Below, one piece after another: positions 26,461 to 36,627 of a stretch of DNA of 64,000 nucleotides. Made by a program: the position numbers and the translations under genes. Source of the DNA: Actinomadura fibrosa (GTDB lineage: Bacteria > Actinomycetota > Actinomycetes > Streptosporangiales > Streptosporangiaceae); the NCBI RefSeq assembly GCF_900659615.1, contig NZ_CAACUY010000014.1, positions 33,992-97,991 on the forward strand, read 5' to 3'. The notes beneath the pieces were generated by a model. That model did not search any database and was not told where the DNA came from. It was given only the letters and a program-made list of their open reading frames with translations. Positions within the stretch are counted from its first letter, which is position 1, and each line of letters opens with the position of its first letter.

Positions 26461-29400
26461 GCGAGCAACGGCCCAACGCATCCGGACGGACGGACGGCCC
26501 CCAGGACACCTCGGACGAGCCGTCGCTGGAGTGGCTCGGCGAGCTGAAGTCCGACGCCGACGACCCGGAGCTCCAGCCGGTCGATCCTTCGGTGACCCAG
26601 GCCTTCGAGGCGATGCTCGAAGAGGAGGAGCCCGCGGTCCCGCCCGCCAGCCCTCCGGTCAGTGGACAGGTTCCTCCCGCCACCGGGCAGGCCCCGCCGG
26701 CCAATGGCGGCCCTGTGTCCCCGGAGCTGTCGTCCGAGTTCGCTCGGGCGCTGGCGGAGGAGGGCGCGATCGGACCGTCCTCGCCTACGGCCGACCCCAC
26801 CCGCACCACGCCCGACCTCAACGGCTCTGGTCCTTTCCAGCAGCCGGACGGTTCGGGGCCCGTCCAGCGGAGCTCTGGTCCGTTCGGGATGGGAGCGCAG
26901 CCGCCGCTGGGTTCCGGCACCGGTCCGCAGCCCGCGGTGGGCACCGGGCCTCAGCCGAGCGTGGGTTCTGGTACCGGGCCTCAGCCTGCCGTGAATTCGG
27001 GTACGGCACCTCAGCCGGTGGTCGGGTTCGGGACGGGTCCGCAGCCCGCCGTTGACTTCGGTACCGGCCCGCAGCCGCCTGTCGGCTCGAACACGGGCCC
27101 GCAGCCCGCCCTGGGCAGCGGTCCGCATCCGGCTGCTACGGCGGAGGGACAGGGCACCGGGCCGCAGTCGACGATCGACGCGGAGCACCCGCTCGGCGGG
27201 CCGGTCACCGGACCGCTGCCCACCGCGACCCCCACCGGACCCCAGCCCACGGTGCCCCCCACCGAGTCGCAGCCCACGGCCACGCCCACCGGGCCGCAGC
27301 CCACCGTGACGCCTACCGGGCCGCAGCCCATCGTGACGCCTCAGGGGCCGTCCACCGGGCCTCTGCCGCCCCTTGGCCTGCGCAATCTGCCCGAGAGCGG
27401 CCCGCAGCCCGCGATCGGCGGCCAGGGCTCCGGTCCGATCCCCGTCGTCGACGGGCCGGGGACGGGGCCGCAGCCCGTGGTCGGCGGTCCCGGAACCGGG
27501 CCGCTGCCGGGCGTGGAGGGGACCGGCCCCCAGCCGGCGCTGAGCAGGGGCAGGCGGATCGGCATGGGCACCGGCCCGCAGCCGTCGATCGGCCATGGCA
27601 CGGACACGGTGGCCATCGCCGCCGCGTCGCCCGAGCGCTCGCAGCCGTACGTCGAGCTGGGCATGAACGACGAGGAGTACCAGCGGGTACGCGAGATCCT
27701 CGGGCGGCGTCCCACGTCGGCGGAGCTGGCGATCTACTCGGTCATGTGGAGCGAGCACTGCTCCTACAAGAGCTCCAAGGTGCACCTGCGCCAGTTCGGC
27801 GAGAAGGCCCCGAAGACGGACGCGCTGCTCGTCGGCATGGGCGAGAACGCCGGTGTGGTGGACATCGGCCAGGGCTGGGCGGTCACCTTCAAGGTGGAGT
27901 CGCACAACCACCCGTCCTACGTGGAGCCGTACCAGGGGGCTGCGACCGGCGTGGGCGGGATCGTCCGCGACATCATGTCGATGGGGGCCCGTCCCATCGC
28001 GGTGATGGACTCGCTCCGGTTCGGCCCGGCGGACGCCCCCGACACCCAGCGCGTGCTGCCCGGCGTGGTCGCCGGGGTCGGCGGCTACGGCAACTCCCTC
28101 GGCCTGCCGAACATCGGCGGCGAGACGGTGTTCGACGAGTGCTACGCGCAGAATCCGCTGGTCAACGCGCTGTGCGTCGGCGTGATGAAGCACGACGAGA
28201 TCAAGCGCGCCGTGGCCCCCGGGCCGGGCAACCGGGTGATCCTGTTCGGCGCCCGGACGGGCCCGGACGGCATCGGCGGCGCGTCCGTGCTGGCCTCGGC
28301 GACGTTCGACGACGAGTCGGAGCAGAAGCGCCCGAGCGTCCAGGTCGGCGACCCGTTCATGGAGAAGCTGCTGATCGAGTGCTGCCTGGAGCTGTTCCGC
28401 GAGGACCTCGTGGTCGGCATCCAGGACCTCGGCGCCGCCGGCGTGTCCTGCGCGACGACGGAGCTGGCCGCGGCCGGCACCGGCGGCATGCACGTCGAGC
28501 TGGACGCCGTCCCGCTGCGCGACGAGACGCTCCGCCCTGAGGAGATCCTCATGAGCGAGTCGCAGGAGCGCATGATGGCGGTGGTCGAGCCCGGCAAGGT
28601 CGACCGCTTCATGGAGATCTGCGGCCGCTGGGAGATCCCGGCGACGGTGATCGGTTCGGTCACCGACACGGGACGGCTGGTTATGACCTGGCGCGGCGAG
28701 ACGATCGTCGACATCCCGCCGGGCACCGCCGCCGACGAGGGGCCGGTGTACCAGCGCCCCTACGAGCCCCCGCTCGACCTGGGCGCGCTCCAGGCCGACA
28801 CGCCGGGCCGTCTCACACGTCCGTCCAACGGCGACGAGCTGCGCCGCACGGTGCTGTGGCTCGCGGGGTCCCCGAACCTCGCCAGCAAGACGTGGGTCAC
28901 CTCGCAGTACGACCGGTACGTCCTCGGCAACACGGTGCTGGCCATGCCCGACAACGCGGGCGTGGTGCGGATCGACGACGAGTCGGGCCTGGGCATCGCC
29001 CTGTCCCTGGACGGCAACGGCCGGTACGCCCGGCTGGACCCGTACTCGGGCGCCCAGCTCGCCCTGTCGGAGGCGTATCGCAACGTCGCCGCCACCGGTG
29101 CGCGTCCGCTGGCCGTCACGAACTGCCTCAACTTCGGCTCCCCCGAGGACCCGGGCGTCATGTGGCAGTTCGCGCGCGCGGTGGAGGGCCTCGCGGACGC
29201 CTGCCAGTACCTGGGCGTCCCGGTGACGGGCGGCAACGTCAGCTTCTACAACCAGACCGGCACCACGCCGATCAACCCGACCCCGGTCATCGGCGTCCTC
29301 GGCGTCCACGACGACGTGCGCCGCCGCGTGACGATGTCGCTGACGTCGGACGGCGCGGCGATCGCGCTGCTCGGCGAGACGCGCGAGGAGTTCGGCGGCT

Positions 29401-29864
29401 CGGAGTGGGCGCACGTCGTCTACGGGCACCTGGGCGGGCTCCCGCCGCTGGTGGACCTCCCCGCGGAGGTCGCGCTGGCGGGCGTCATGGTCAACGCGAT
29501 CCGCGAGGGACTGGTGACCGCCGTCCACGACCTGTCGGACGGCGGCCTGTCGCAGACCCTGGTGGAGGCGTGCCTGCGCGGCGGCCTCGGCGCCCGGATC
29601 ACCCTGCCGGGCGACCCGTTCGTGTCGCTGTTCAGCGAGTCGGTGGCCCGCGCGATGGTGGCGGTCCGTCCGGGGGCGGAGGCCCGGCTGGCGGCGCTGT
29701 GCGAGGCGGCCGGGGTCCCGGTCACCCAGATCGGTGTCGCGGGCGGCGACGCGCTCAGCGTGAGCGGACGCGGCGCGGAGGGCGAGCCGCAGGAGCTGTT
29801 CAGCATCCCTCTGGCGGAGCTCCGTGAGGCCCACGAGCGCATGCTTCCCACCTACGCCGACTGA
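26457..29864 (+). CDS. purL: FGAM synthase subunit PurL with a long repetitive N-terminal extension
   Basis: 1135 residues; small-type PurL is normally about 740-780. Residues about 395-1135 are a complete PurL core: [52 protein letters not shown] and [11 protein letters not shown] are all present. It performs the ATP-dependent amidination of FGAR with PurS and PurQ. The first 110 residues are acidic and polar; residues about 142-382 are low complexity with some 22 PQP-like units, of which about a dozen read TGPQP. The start overlaps the purQ stop (ATGA). Internal ATGs near the core could give a short form. A disordered localisation or interaction region is an inference. Confidence 0.93.
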   Translation: MSEQRPNASGRTDGPQDTSDEPSLEWLGELKSDADDPELQPVDPSVTQAFEAMLEEEEPAVPPASPPVSGQVPPATGQAPPANGGPVSPELSSEFARALAEEGAIGPSSPTADPTRTTPDLNGSGPFQQPDGSGPVQRSSGPFGMGAQPPLGSGTGPQPAVGTGPQPSVGSGTGPQPAVNSGTAPQPVVGFGTGPQPAVDFGTGPQPPVGSNTGPQPALGSGPHPAATAEGQGTGPQSTIDAEHPLGGPVTGPLPTATPTGPQPTVPPTESQPTATPTGPQPTVTPTGPQPIVTPQGPSTGPLPPLGLRNLPESGPQPAIGGQGSGPIPVVDGPGTGPQPVVGGPGTGPLPGVEGTGPQPALSRGRRIGMGTGPQPSIGHGTDTVAIAAASPERSQPYVELGMNDEEYQRVREILGRRPTSAELAIYSVMWSEHCSYKSSKVHLRQFGEKAPKTDALLVGMGENAGVVDIGQGWAVTFKVESHNHPSYVEPYQGAATGVGGIVRDIMSMGARPIAVMDSLRFGPADAPDTQRVLPGVVAGVGGYGNSLGLPNIGGETVFDECYAQNPLVNALCVGVMKHDEIKRAVAPGPGNRVILFGARTGPDGIGGASVLASATFDDESEQKRPSVQVGDPFMEKLLIECCLELFREDLVVGIQDLGAAGVSCATTELAAAGTGGMHVELDAVPLRDETLRPEEILMSESQERMMAVVEPGKVDRFMEICGRWEIPATVIGSVTDTGRLVMTWRGETIVDIPPGTAADEGPVYQRPYEPPLDLGALQADTPGRLTRPSNGDELRRTVLWLAGSPNLASKTWVTSQYDRYVLGNTVLAMPDNAGVVRIDDESGLGIALSLDGNGRYARLDPYSGAQLALSEAYRNVAATGARPLAVTNCLNFGSPEDPGVMWQFARAVEGLADACQYLGVPVTGGNVSFYNQTGTTPINPTPVIGVLGVHDDVRRRVTMSLTSDGAAIALLGETREEFGGSEWAHVVYGHLGGLPPLVDLPAEVALAGVMVNAIREGLVTAVHDLSDGGLSQTLVEACLRGGLGARITLPGDPFVSLFSESVARAMVAVRPGAEARLAALCEAAGVPVTQIGVAGGDALSVSGRGAEGEPQELFSIPLAELREAHERMLPTYAD
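26880..27600 (+). repeat. TGPQP-encoding low-complexity tract in purL
   Basis: Degenerate tandem units of about 9-12 codons (typical unit GTGPQPAVG) run through this stretch. Unit length and spacing vary, so it looks like old expansion, not a fresh perfect repeat. Several units have Leu, Ser, Ile or His instead of Gln. Confidence 0.8.
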
Positions 29865-29890
29865 CGGGCAGGGCACGGTCAGAGGACGAC

Positions 29891-29922
29891 GCGAAGGGCG
29901 CCCCCTCGGGGGCGCCCTTCGC
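29891..29922 (+). terminator. Strong hairpin terminator after purL
   Basis: A perfect 14-bp stem, GCGAAGGGCGCCCC/GGGGCGCCCTTCGC, with a 4-nt loop CTCG, 26 bp past the purL stop. It could also end transcripts from the convergent gene at 30022. Confidence 0.85.
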
Positions 29923-30021
29923 GCGTCGGACGGGCCTGAGGCCGCGACGACCCTGACCCGACGCCGCGACGAGCCTGGCCCGACGCCGCGTCCCATCCAG
30001 GAGTCCTAGAAGGCGGAGCTC

Positions 30022-30987
30022 CTAGAAGACCGAGATGTGGACGTGGTCGTAGTGGTTCGCGGTGACGCCGCCGCGGTTCTCCATGGCCCGCCAGCCGGGG
30101 CTGCGCAGGTCGTAGATGCGCTGCCGCCAGATGATGTACTTGATGCCCAGCGCGCTCGCGTGGGAGATGGCGTAGGCGGCCGTGCGGTCGCCGAGGCTCT
30201 GGGCGCTGCCGGTGGCCATGACGCCGCCGGTCGTCACCATGAAGTCGCAGGCGTGGCCGGTGCCGTGGTCCTGCGGGTCGCCGGTGGTGCGGACGCAGCC
30301 GATCGTCGGGAACGGTCCCATCTCCAGGTCGATGGTGTTCTTGACCTTCAGCATGCGGGGCGTGACGCCGCCCATGCCGACGCTCGGCGACTCGGGCTTG
30401 TACTTCTTGACGAGGTTCCTGATCCGGGTCTTCTGCGCGAGCAGGTCCTTGATCTCCTTCTGGAGCTCCGCGATCTTCTGCTGGGCCTGCTTGCGGGCCT
30501 GGTCCTGCTGGGAGACGAGCGACTGGATCTGCTCGACCTTCGCGGCCTTGTTCTGCGCGAGGTGGCTGACGAGCGTGACGTTGCCGAGGAGCTCGGACGG
30601 GTCGTCGCTGGCCACGACGGAGATGGCCGGGTCCTGGCCGCCCGTCATGTACTGCGTGGCGGCCATCTGGGCGACGAGGCCCCGGGCCTCGGTGAGGTCG
30701 CTCTGGAGGTCCCTGGACTTCGCCAGGGCCTGCTGGACCGCGTACTGGGCGTCCTTCAGCTTGGCCAGGTCGCCGCCGTAGGCCTTGTCGAGCTGAGCGA
30801 TCTGCTTGTTCAGCCTGGCGAACCTGCCGCTGTCGCCGGGGTCGGCGGCGAGCGCCGCCGCGGCGGCCGGCACGGACGCCTCGGAAGGCACGGGCGCGCC
30901 CGCCAGGGGCACGGCGGTGGCGATGGCCACGAGAGCCACGGCGGCGCGTCGTCCGCCGCGCCGAAGGGTGGAGGTGGGGGTCTCCAC
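30022..30987 (-). CDS. Secreted coiled-coil protein with an M15-like C-terminal domain
   Basis: 321 residues. Signal peptide (about 1-38), coiled coil at about 55-115 and 140-195 (LNKQIAQLDKAY; QQDQARKQAQQKIAELQKEI), then a C-terminal domain of about 105 residues. That domain holds DPQDHGTGHACDF and NHYDHVHIS, matching the His-Asp-His zinc pattern of M15-type peptidases (His241, Asp248, His317); from memory it fits the ARB_07466/VldE-type domain. Two cysteines (231, 247) may bridge. Probably a cell-wall hydrolase or its regulator. GTG start with GGAGAGGAGA upstream. A c-di-AMP riboswitch occupies the leader. Confidence 0.8.
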   Translation of the reverse strand: METPTSTLRRGGRRAAVALVAIATAVPLAGAPVPSEASVPAAAAALAADPGDSGRFARLNKQIAQLDKAYGGDLAKLKDAQYAVQQALAKSRDLQSDLTEARGLVAQMAATQYMTGGQDPAISVVASDDPSELLGNVTLVSHLAQNKAAKVEQIQSLVSQQDQARKQAQQKIAELQKEIKDLLAQKTRIRNLVKKYKPESPSVGMGGVTPRMLKVKNTIDLEMGPFPTIGCVRTTGDPQDHGTGHACDFMVTTGGVMATGSAQSLGDRTAAYAISHASALGIKYIIWRQRIYDLRSPGWRAMENRGGVTANHYDHVHISVF

Positions 30988-31002
30988 GTCTCTCCTCTCC
31001 TC

Positions 31003-31145
31003 GTTGGCCTACCGGGTTAGCTGACGGGTTCGGGCTGGAGTGTGCCCTATCACCTGCCTTGCGGCCGGTGAACTCACCCCGGACCGGGACGATCGCTCGT
31101 CCCGGCGGTGGGTCCCCGGTTCCCGGGGCTCGCGCCACGGGATTC
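31003..31145 (-). promoter_or_regulatory. Cyclic di-AMP (ydaO/yuaA) riboswitch
   Basis: Read on the minus strand, the leader contains the conserved ydaO blocks in order: GAACCGGGGACCCACC (around 31122-31107), GGGGTGAGTTCACCGGC (around 31081-31065), GATAGGGCAC, and finally CCCGAACCCGTCAGC then TAACCCGGTAGGC (31007), just before the ribosome site. In actinobacteria this aptamer controls cell-wall hydrolase genes, usually turning them off when c-di-AMP is high. The downstream product here, a secreted M15-like coiled-coil protein, fits. Confidence 0.9.
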
Positions 31146-31273
31146 GGCCGGTCCGGTCGGTCCACCCTTGGTACGGAAGGACGGGCCGGACGCCATCAAA
31201 CGGTGCGGAACCGTCTTCTGCCTCGCCAAGGTTAGACCCCTGCGGCGCATGGGACGGCTCGAAGCCGGAGAAG

Positions 31274-31297
31274 CCCGGCTCCCTGCTGGGAGCCGGG
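31274..31297 (-). terminator. Hairpin terminator after the subtilase gene
   Basis: Perfect 10-bp stem CCCGGCTCCC/GGGAGCCGGG, loop TGCT, 20 bp past the stop of the minus-strand gene ending at 31317. Confidence 0.75.
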
Positions 31298-31316
31298 CCA
31301 TCCTACGTGACGGGAT

Positions 31317-32486
31317 TCACAGCTTGCCCTTGTAGAGCAGGCGGTTGGCCTGGCCGCGCAGGCGTCCGAGGGTGTTCTTGGTGGAGTTGTCGTTCAGCCA
31401 CTTCTGCACCTGGGGGAAGGTCGCCTTCTTGTGGCCGGTCAGGTAGAGCGCCGCGACGCCGCTCACGTACGGGGTCGCCATGGACGTCCCGCTGAGGGAC
31501 TCGTGGCCGCCGTTCAGCCAGGTGGAGGTGATGCCGTAGCCGGGGGCGTTGATGTCCACGCACTTGCCCCAGTTGGAGAAGGTGGCGCGGTTGTCGTAGC
31601 TGGTGGTCGCGCCCACCGTCATGACCCAGCCGGCGCTCGCGGGGGAGCCCTTGCAGGCGTCGATGTTGTCGTTGCCCGCGGCGACGGACACGAACACGCC
31701 CGACTTGGACAGGTTGGTGACCGCCGTGTTCAGCGCGGCGGACTTCGGCCCGCCGACGGACATGTTCGCGACGGCCGGCTTGGCGGCGTGGGTGCGCAGC
31801 CACTGGGCGGCGGCGACCAGGTCGGACATCGAGCCGGAGCCGTCGCAGCCGAGGACGCGGAGCGCGCGCAGCTTGACGTTCTTCGCGACGCCGTAGGTCT
31901 TGGCGCCGATGATGCCCGCGACGTGCGTCCCGTGGCCGTTGCAGTCGTTGCCGTCGGCGAACCCGGAGGCCTTCCAGGCGACGGCGGCGCGCCCGCCGAA
32001 CTCCTTGTGGCCGACGGCCAGGCCCGTGTCGATGATGTAGGCGGTCACGCCGGTGCCGGTCGCGGTGTAGGTGTAGGTCTTCGACAGCGGGCGCTTGCGC
32101 TGGTCGATGCGGTCCAGGCCCCAGGGCAGCGGGGCGCGCTGGGTCTTGGACGCGATCTTCACGACCTGGTCCTGCTCGATCGCGGCGACGCGGTGGTCGC
32201 GGCGCAGCCGGGTGAGCTGGTCGCCGTTCAGCCGGGCGGCGAAGCCGTTGAGGACGCCGTCGAAGCGCTGGACGCCGGAGGCGCTGACGTTCCTGGCGGC
32301 GGCGTCGGTGGACGCGCCGGGCTTCAGCGTGACGATGTAGCGGCCGGGGAGGGGCGTGCCCTCGGCGGCGGTCACCCGCACGAGGGACGGGGACGGGTCG
32401 GCGGCGAGCACCGGGATCGTCGCCGCGGCGCCCACGGAGGCGGCGACCGCGCCGATGAGCAAGAGCCTTCGGTGGACAGCCCGCAA
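31317..32486 (-). CDS. Secreted S8 subtilisin-like serine protease
   Basis: 389 residues. Signal peptide (about 1-29), an inhibitor-I9 propeptide (about 45-115; PLPGRYIVTLKPGAS), then the proteinase K/aqualysin-type catalytic domain. Catalytic triad: Asp153 (AYIIDTGL), His185 (NGHGTHVAG), Ser335 (SGTSMATP); oxyanion Asn272 (AAGNDN). It is an exported endopeptidase activated by removal of the propeptide. The start is TTG at 32486, chosen because AAGGAG lies 6 nt upstream and the signal peptide begins there. Monocistronic with a terminator. Confidence 0.93.
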   Translation of the reverse strand: MRAVHRRLLLIGAVAASVGAAATIPVLAADPSPSLVRVTAAEGTPLPGRYIVTLKPGASTDAAARNVSASGVQRFDGVLNGFAARLNGDQLTRLRRDHRVAAIEQDQVVKIASKTQRAPLPWGLDRIDQRKRPLSKTYTYTATGTGVTAYIIDTGLAVGHKEFGGRAAVAWKASGFADGNDCNGHGTHVAGIIGAKTYGVAKNVKLRALRVLGCDGSGSMSDLVAAAQWLRTHAAKPAVANMSVGGPKSAALNTAVTNLSKSGVFVSVAAGNDNIDACKGSPASAGWVMTVGATTSYDNRATFSNWGKCVDINAPGYGITSTWLNGGHESLSGTSMATPYVSGVAALYLTGHKKATFPQVQKWLNDNSTKNTLGRLRGQANRLLYKGKL

Positions 32487-32694
32487 GACGTCTCCTTCAG
32501 TCGAAGTCCTTGGCCGAGCCCTTCGGGTGGGGCGCCGCGGTGAGCGGGACCCTGCGGGGATCGAGGGCGTTCGACCGAGGGAACCCTAGCGGATCCGTCC
32601 GGAAATAAGCGGTATATCGGGCTTCTCGCTCGGCTGTGAACGCGGCCCGGCGGCGCGGAGCCGCGGCCCGGCGGCGAGGGGCGCCGGGCGGCGG

Positions 32695-34608
32695 TCAGCC
32701 GCGGCTCAGCTTCCCGGCGTAACCGAGCTGCGTGCCGGGCTTGCTCCACGCGTACTGGAGCGTCCCGTCCGGCTGGCGGGTGATCCGCACGGTCCCGGCG
32801 GTGCACGGCTTGGGGATCGACAGCGCCATGTTGAGCGAGCTCTCCGTGCCCTTGCTGAGCGTGAGGGTGCCGGTGCACTTCTCCCGGGGATACACGGCGC
32901 GCGCGGTGGTGCCGCCCGTCTGGAACGTGACCTCGACGGGGAAGGAGGCGTTGCGGTTGGTGTTGACGACCGTGCCCTTCCAGGTCCCCGCGAACGCCGA
33001 CGGGATCGTCGTCACCGGACGGTTGTCGGACGCGTTCGTCTGGTCGGCGGGCGGGCCCGGGTCGTCCTTGAGCTGCGGCCACAGCACCAGCGCGATGATG
33101 GCGATGCCGACCGCGACCCCGATGGTCAGCGAGAGCGCCACACCGAGAACGTGGTTGCTCGGACGGCGGATCCGGATGCGGGACGCCAGCGCCGGCCCCC
33201 CGTGGCGTCCGCCGCCGCTCCCGCCATCATGGGCGGGCTTCATCCCGGGGATGAGCGTCGTGTCCGTGCGGTCGCTGGGCTCCGCTGGATCGATCGCGTC
33301 GAAAGCGGTGGTCGAGCCGGACGCCGGGCTGAACGCGTTGAAGGTCGCGGTCGGCTCGGCCCCCGCGTCGTACCTGGCCTCCGCCACCGCGTCGTACCGC
33401 GTGCCGTACCTGTCGTCGGCTCTGAGGTCCGACCTGGTCTCGGACGCGGGGTCGGACTCGGGGATCGCGTTGAACCAGGCCGTCTTCTCGAAGGCCGCCG
33501 GGTCGAGCGCGGGCGTCTCCGGCTCCGCCGGTGGGCTCACCGGAGGTGGCGCCACGGCAGGCGGGCCGGACGGCCGCGTGGGGGAGGCTCCCTGCTGGGG
33601 CGGCGGTACGGACAGCGGAGGCGAGATGATCTGGAACGGCGCTGCGCCCATGGGAGAACGCGGCGGCGTGGACCCCGGAACCACCGGCTCGGGTGCCGCC
33701 GGTTCCGGAGCCTGGGGCTGCGGTAGGGGACCGGAGCCCGAGGCCAGGGCGCGTCCCTCCTCCACCATCGAAGTGGGCATGCGATCCGCTAGAGGGGACT
33801 TCTCGTCAAGCAGCCGTTCCAGCAGTTCCTTCGCCGTCGGACGGTCGGCCGGGTCCTTGGAGAAAGCGTGCGCCAGCAGTTCGCCCAGCGAATCGGGGAC
33901 GGACGACAGGTCGGGCTCGTCGTAGACGATCCGCTGCATGACCTCGGACGGCGAGTCGTCACCGAACGGAGGCTTGCCCGACGCGGCGAACAGCATCGTG
34001 GCCGCCCAGGCGAAGACGTCGACGGCGGGTCCGATGCCCTTGCCGCTGAGCTGCTCCGGGGCCTTGTAGGCGGGATCCTCCGTGATGTGCCCCGCCGGAG
34101 CGGCGCTGACGGCCTCCAGGGCGTGCGCGATGCCGAAGTCGCTCATCCTCGGCCCCCGCCTGCCGAGGAGGATGTTCCCGGGCTTCAGGTCGTGGTGCAG
34201 GGCACCGGCGCGGTGCACGGCCGCGAGCGCGACCGCCGTACCGACCGCCAGGCGCTCCACGACTCCGGCGCCGCGCTTGCCCTCCTCGTCCACGAGCTGC
34301 TGGAGGGACGGCCCGTCCACCCATTCGCTCACCACGTAGGGGCGGTCGCCCTCGACGTCCGCGTCCAGGATCGCCGCCGTGCAGAAACCGGAGACCTTGC
34401 GAGCGGAGGCGAACGCGCCGGCGAACCGGGACCGTGCCACCGGTTCGCCGCTCAGCCGCACGTGCAGCAGCTTCACCGCGACGAGTCGCGCGGCGGGGCC
34501 CGTGCCGAGGAAGACGGCCCCCTGCTCGCCGACGCCCAGCCGACCCGTGATCTCGTACGCGCCGAGCCTTCGCGGGTCACCGGGCTGCAGGGGCAGCGCC
34601 TCGGGCAT
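32695..34608 (-). CDS. Transmembrane Ser/Thr protein kinase (PknB-like, non-RD)
   Basis: 637 residues. The kinase domain is about residues 15-270: VAVKLL lysine, catalytic loop [14 protein letters not shown], and YKAPEQLSG. The HRD arginine is His, so this is a non-RD kinase that may not need activation-loop phosphorylation. A long Pro/Ala-rich juxtamembrane stretch, one membrane segment (about 486-510) and an extracellular domain of about 125 residues with two Cys (CTGTLTL, PCTAG) follow. The outside domain is not PASTA. It should sense an external or envelope signal. The stop is 200 bp upstream of the subtilase start. Confidence 0.88.
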   Translation of the reverse strand: MPEALPLQPGDPRRLGAYEITGRLGVGEQGAVFLGTGPAARLVAVKLLHVRLSGEPVARSRFAGAFASARKVSGFCTAAILDADVEGDRPYVVSEWVDGPSLQQLVDEEGKRGAGVVERLAVGTAVALAAVHRAGALHHDLKPGNILLGRRGPRMSDFGIAHALEAVSAAPAGHITEDPAYKAPEQLSGKGIGPAVDVFAWAATMLFAASGKPPFGDDSPSEVMQRIVYDEPDLSSVPDSLGELLAHAFSKDPADRPTAKELLERLLDEKSPLADRMPTSMVEEGRALASGSGPLPQPQAPEPAAPEPVVPGSTPPRSPMGAAPFQIISPPLSVPPPQQGASPTRPSGPPAVAPPPVSPPAEPETPALDPAAFEKTAWFNAIPESDPASETRSDLRADDRYGTRYDAVAEARYDAGAEPTATFNAFSPASGSTTAFDAIDPAEPSDRTDTTLIPGMKPAHDGGSGGGRHGGPALASRIRIRRPSNHVLGVALSLTIGVAVGIAIIALVLWPQLKDDPGPPADQTNASDNRPVTTIPSAFAGTWKGTVVNTNRNASFPVEVTFQTGGTTARAVYPREKCTGTLTLSKGTESSLNMALSIPKPCTAGTVRITRQPDGTLQYAWSKPGTQLGYAGKLSRG

Positions 34609-34800
34609 CTGACGAACCTCCGTGTCCTCCGGGGACCGCGTCCCCGGCCGTCCCCGTTCCTTCCGGTCCCCGTGCCTTCCGGTCCTTGTGCCTTTCGCCC
34701 CGGTGCCTCGTACCGGGGTCCATTTTTACCGGCTGCGGGGAGCCGTGGTGCCGTAGCCGCCGGATCGGCCCCGGGCCCGCGACCGGTAGCGTCGGTCGCG

Positions 34801-35244
34801 ATGCCACGAACACCGCTCTCGCCGGCCGTCCTGAACGAGCGGCGCGCCGCGCTCGGCCTGCCGCCGTACACCGGGCCGGACGAGCCGGCGGCACTGCGCC
34901 GCGCGGCCCTCGACACCGTCCTGGCCTCGGTTGAGGCCGGGACCGCCGAGCCGTCCCGGCCGATCGTGAAGGGGGCGGTGCGGTTCCTGCTCGACCGGCT
35001 CGCGGAGCTCGCGCCGGGCCGGTCGGTCGAGGTCCGCGTCCCCCCACACGCCGCCGTTCAGTGCATCGACGGCCCGCACCATACCCGGGGAACACCGCCG
35101 AATGTGGTGGAGATGGACGCCGATGCCTGGATCGCCCTGGCCACGGGACGGCTGGCCTGGGCGGACGCGGTGGCCGACGGACGGATCCGAGCGAGCGGCG
35201 CGCGCGCCGACCTGTCCGACCACCTCCCCCTGCCGCTGGACTGA
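34801..35244 (+). CDS. Sterol carrier (SCP2-like) family protein
   Basis: 147 residues, cytosolic, single domain. The C-terminal block [20 protein letters not shown] then [20 protein letters not shown] matches the actinobacterial sterol-carrier family protein, whose SCP2-like fold binds hydrophobic ligands. Ligand and pathway are unknown. In Streptomyces, from memory, this gene also lies between purL and purF, which supports conserved gene order here. ATG at 34801 starts the conserved sequence. Confidence 0.8.
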   Translation: MPRTPLSPAVLNERRAALGLPPYTGPDEPAALRRAALDTVLASVEAGTAEPSRPIVKGAVRFLLDRLAELAPGRSVEVRVPPHAAVQCIDGPHHTRGTPPNVVEMDADAWIALATGRLAWADAVADGRIRASGARADLSDHLPLPLD

Positions 35245-35456
35245 GCCCCCAGGGGGCCTGAGCCCGGGTGGCGTCGCCGAACTGAGGCGGAGATCACACT
35301 TTCGTCCGCTGCTGACCTGTGTTCATGGCGCACTCCCGGTACGGCTGCCCGGCACCCGTCCGATCCAGGTCTTGCCAGTGCCGCCGGGCGCTGCGAGCGT
35401 GGTGGGCACCGACGGTTCGGGGGCTGGCATGTTCGGGGGGCTGGCATGGAGGTGCC

Positions 35457-36119
35457 ATGCTCATCGCACACTGGACGTTCGACGTGGAGACCGTCGAGGG
35501 ACGGCGGGTCTCCGACGCGACCGGAGGCGGGCCGGCGGCCGAACTGAACGAGACGGCGGAGATCGTCCCGGGCCGCGCCGGCGAGGCCCTCGCGCTCTCC
35601 GCGGGCGCCCGTGCCGTGATCCCCGCCACACCCGGCCTCGTCCTCAGCGAGGTCTTCGGGTTCAGCCTGGCCTTCTCCGTCCAGGTCACCGAGGAACCGA
35701 CCGGCGAATGGCGGAGCCTCGCCTACAAGCCGGTCGCCGAGCACGACGCGCGGGGGCTCGGCCTGTGGCTGTACCCGGACGCCATGCGCCTGCGCGTGCA
35801 GCTCTTCACCATCAAGGGGCCGGACTACGCCGACAGCCGGGCCCGGCTGAAGCTCGGTGAATGGGCCCACGTGGCCTTCGTCGTGAACGGCGACGGCATG
35901 TTCCTGTACGTCAACGGCAAGCTGGATGTGGCCGTCCCCTTGGAGCACGCAGTCATCACCACCGCGGGACCCCTGTACCTGGGCAGCGAACCCACCAAGC
36001 CCGGTTTCGGTGGCCTGATGGACGACGTCCGGGTGTACGCCTCCGCGCTCGACCCCGAAGCCGTCCGGGAACTGGCGACCTCGGAAGCGGCCCCGTCCAG
36101 GGACGAGGAAGCGGGTTAG
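35457..36119 (+). CDS. LamG-like (concanavalin A-like) domain protein
   Basis: 220 residues, almost entirely one LamG/ConA-like jelly roll: MLIAHWTFDVETVEGRRVSD, FGFSLAFSVQV, WAHVAFVVNGDGMFLYVNGK and GGLMDDVRVYASALDPEAV. There is no signal peptide, so it is probably cytosolic, which is unusual for such domains. ATG at 35457 is preceded by GGAGGTGCC. It may bind a carbohydrate or glycan; no partner is evident. Confidence 0.8.
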   Translation: MLIAHWTFDVETVEGRRVSDATGGGPAAELNETAEIVPGRAGEALALSAGARAVIPATPGLVLSEVFGFSLAFSVQVTEEPTGEWRSLAYKPVAEHDARGLGLWLYPDAMRLRVQLFTIKGPDYADSRARLKLGEWAHVAFVVNGDGMFLYVNGKLDVAVPLEHAVITTAGPLYLGSEPTKPGFGGLMDDVRVYASALDPEAVRELATSEAAPSRDEEAG

Positions 36120-36129
36120 GCGGCCCCGG

Positions 36130-36501
36130 TCACGGGGTGGTGGTCGCCTGGGCGAACGGGAACTCGCGCTCGACGCAGCCCTTGCGGGCGGTGGCGCTCG
36201 GGTACCGGTCCTCGTCTCCGCAGTGGGCGGCCTTGCCGAGAAGCCACACGAGGGCCAGGGAACCGGCGAAGAGGGCGACCGCCGAGCAGACCATCCCCGC
36301 CGCCGCTAGACCGCGCTCGGAGCGGTCCCGGGTCACCGACACCAGGCCCACGACGAGACCGGCGAACGCGGGGACCATCCCCAGCAGGCACACGGAGAGC
36401 CCCACCAGACCGATGATCCCGAGTACCAGGGACGCCCTCGCAGCACCGCTCCGCCTGGGCGGTGCCGGAGGCGCGTAGGTCCGGTAGCCGGGCATCGTCA
36501 T
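36130..36501 (-). CDS. DUF4190-type small membrane protein
   Basis: 123 residues: Pro-rich cytosolic start, two membrane segments in the DUF4190 pattern (ASLVLGIIGLVGLSVCLLGM and LAAAGMVCSAVALFAGSLAL), then a short tail with two cysteines (AAHCGDED and KGCVERE). GGGAGGG lies upstream of ATG at 36501. The role is unknown. It is convergent with the LamG gene and divergent from purF. Confidence 0.75.
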   Translation of the reverse strand: MTMPGYRTYAPPAPPRRSGAARASLVLGIIGLVGLSVCLLGMVPAFAGLVVGLVSVTRDRSERGLAAAGMVCSAVALFAGSLALVWLLGKAAHCGDEDRYPSATARKGCVEREFPFAQATTTP

Positions 36502-36627
36502 GGGTCCCTCCCCTGTCGCCCACCACATTTCCGTGCCCGCCGCCGGGCCCGTGGGCGCGGGGGGTAAAGGTCGCTTAAGGACATCCGCCGATCGGAGCAG
36601 GTGAACGGGGCACCTAGACTGGCCGAC

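Noticed and set aside
26283..29996. Open frame of 1237 codons antisense to purL
   Set aside because: Arg/His/Asp-rich shadow created by third-position GC bias; the sense frame has all PurL motifs.
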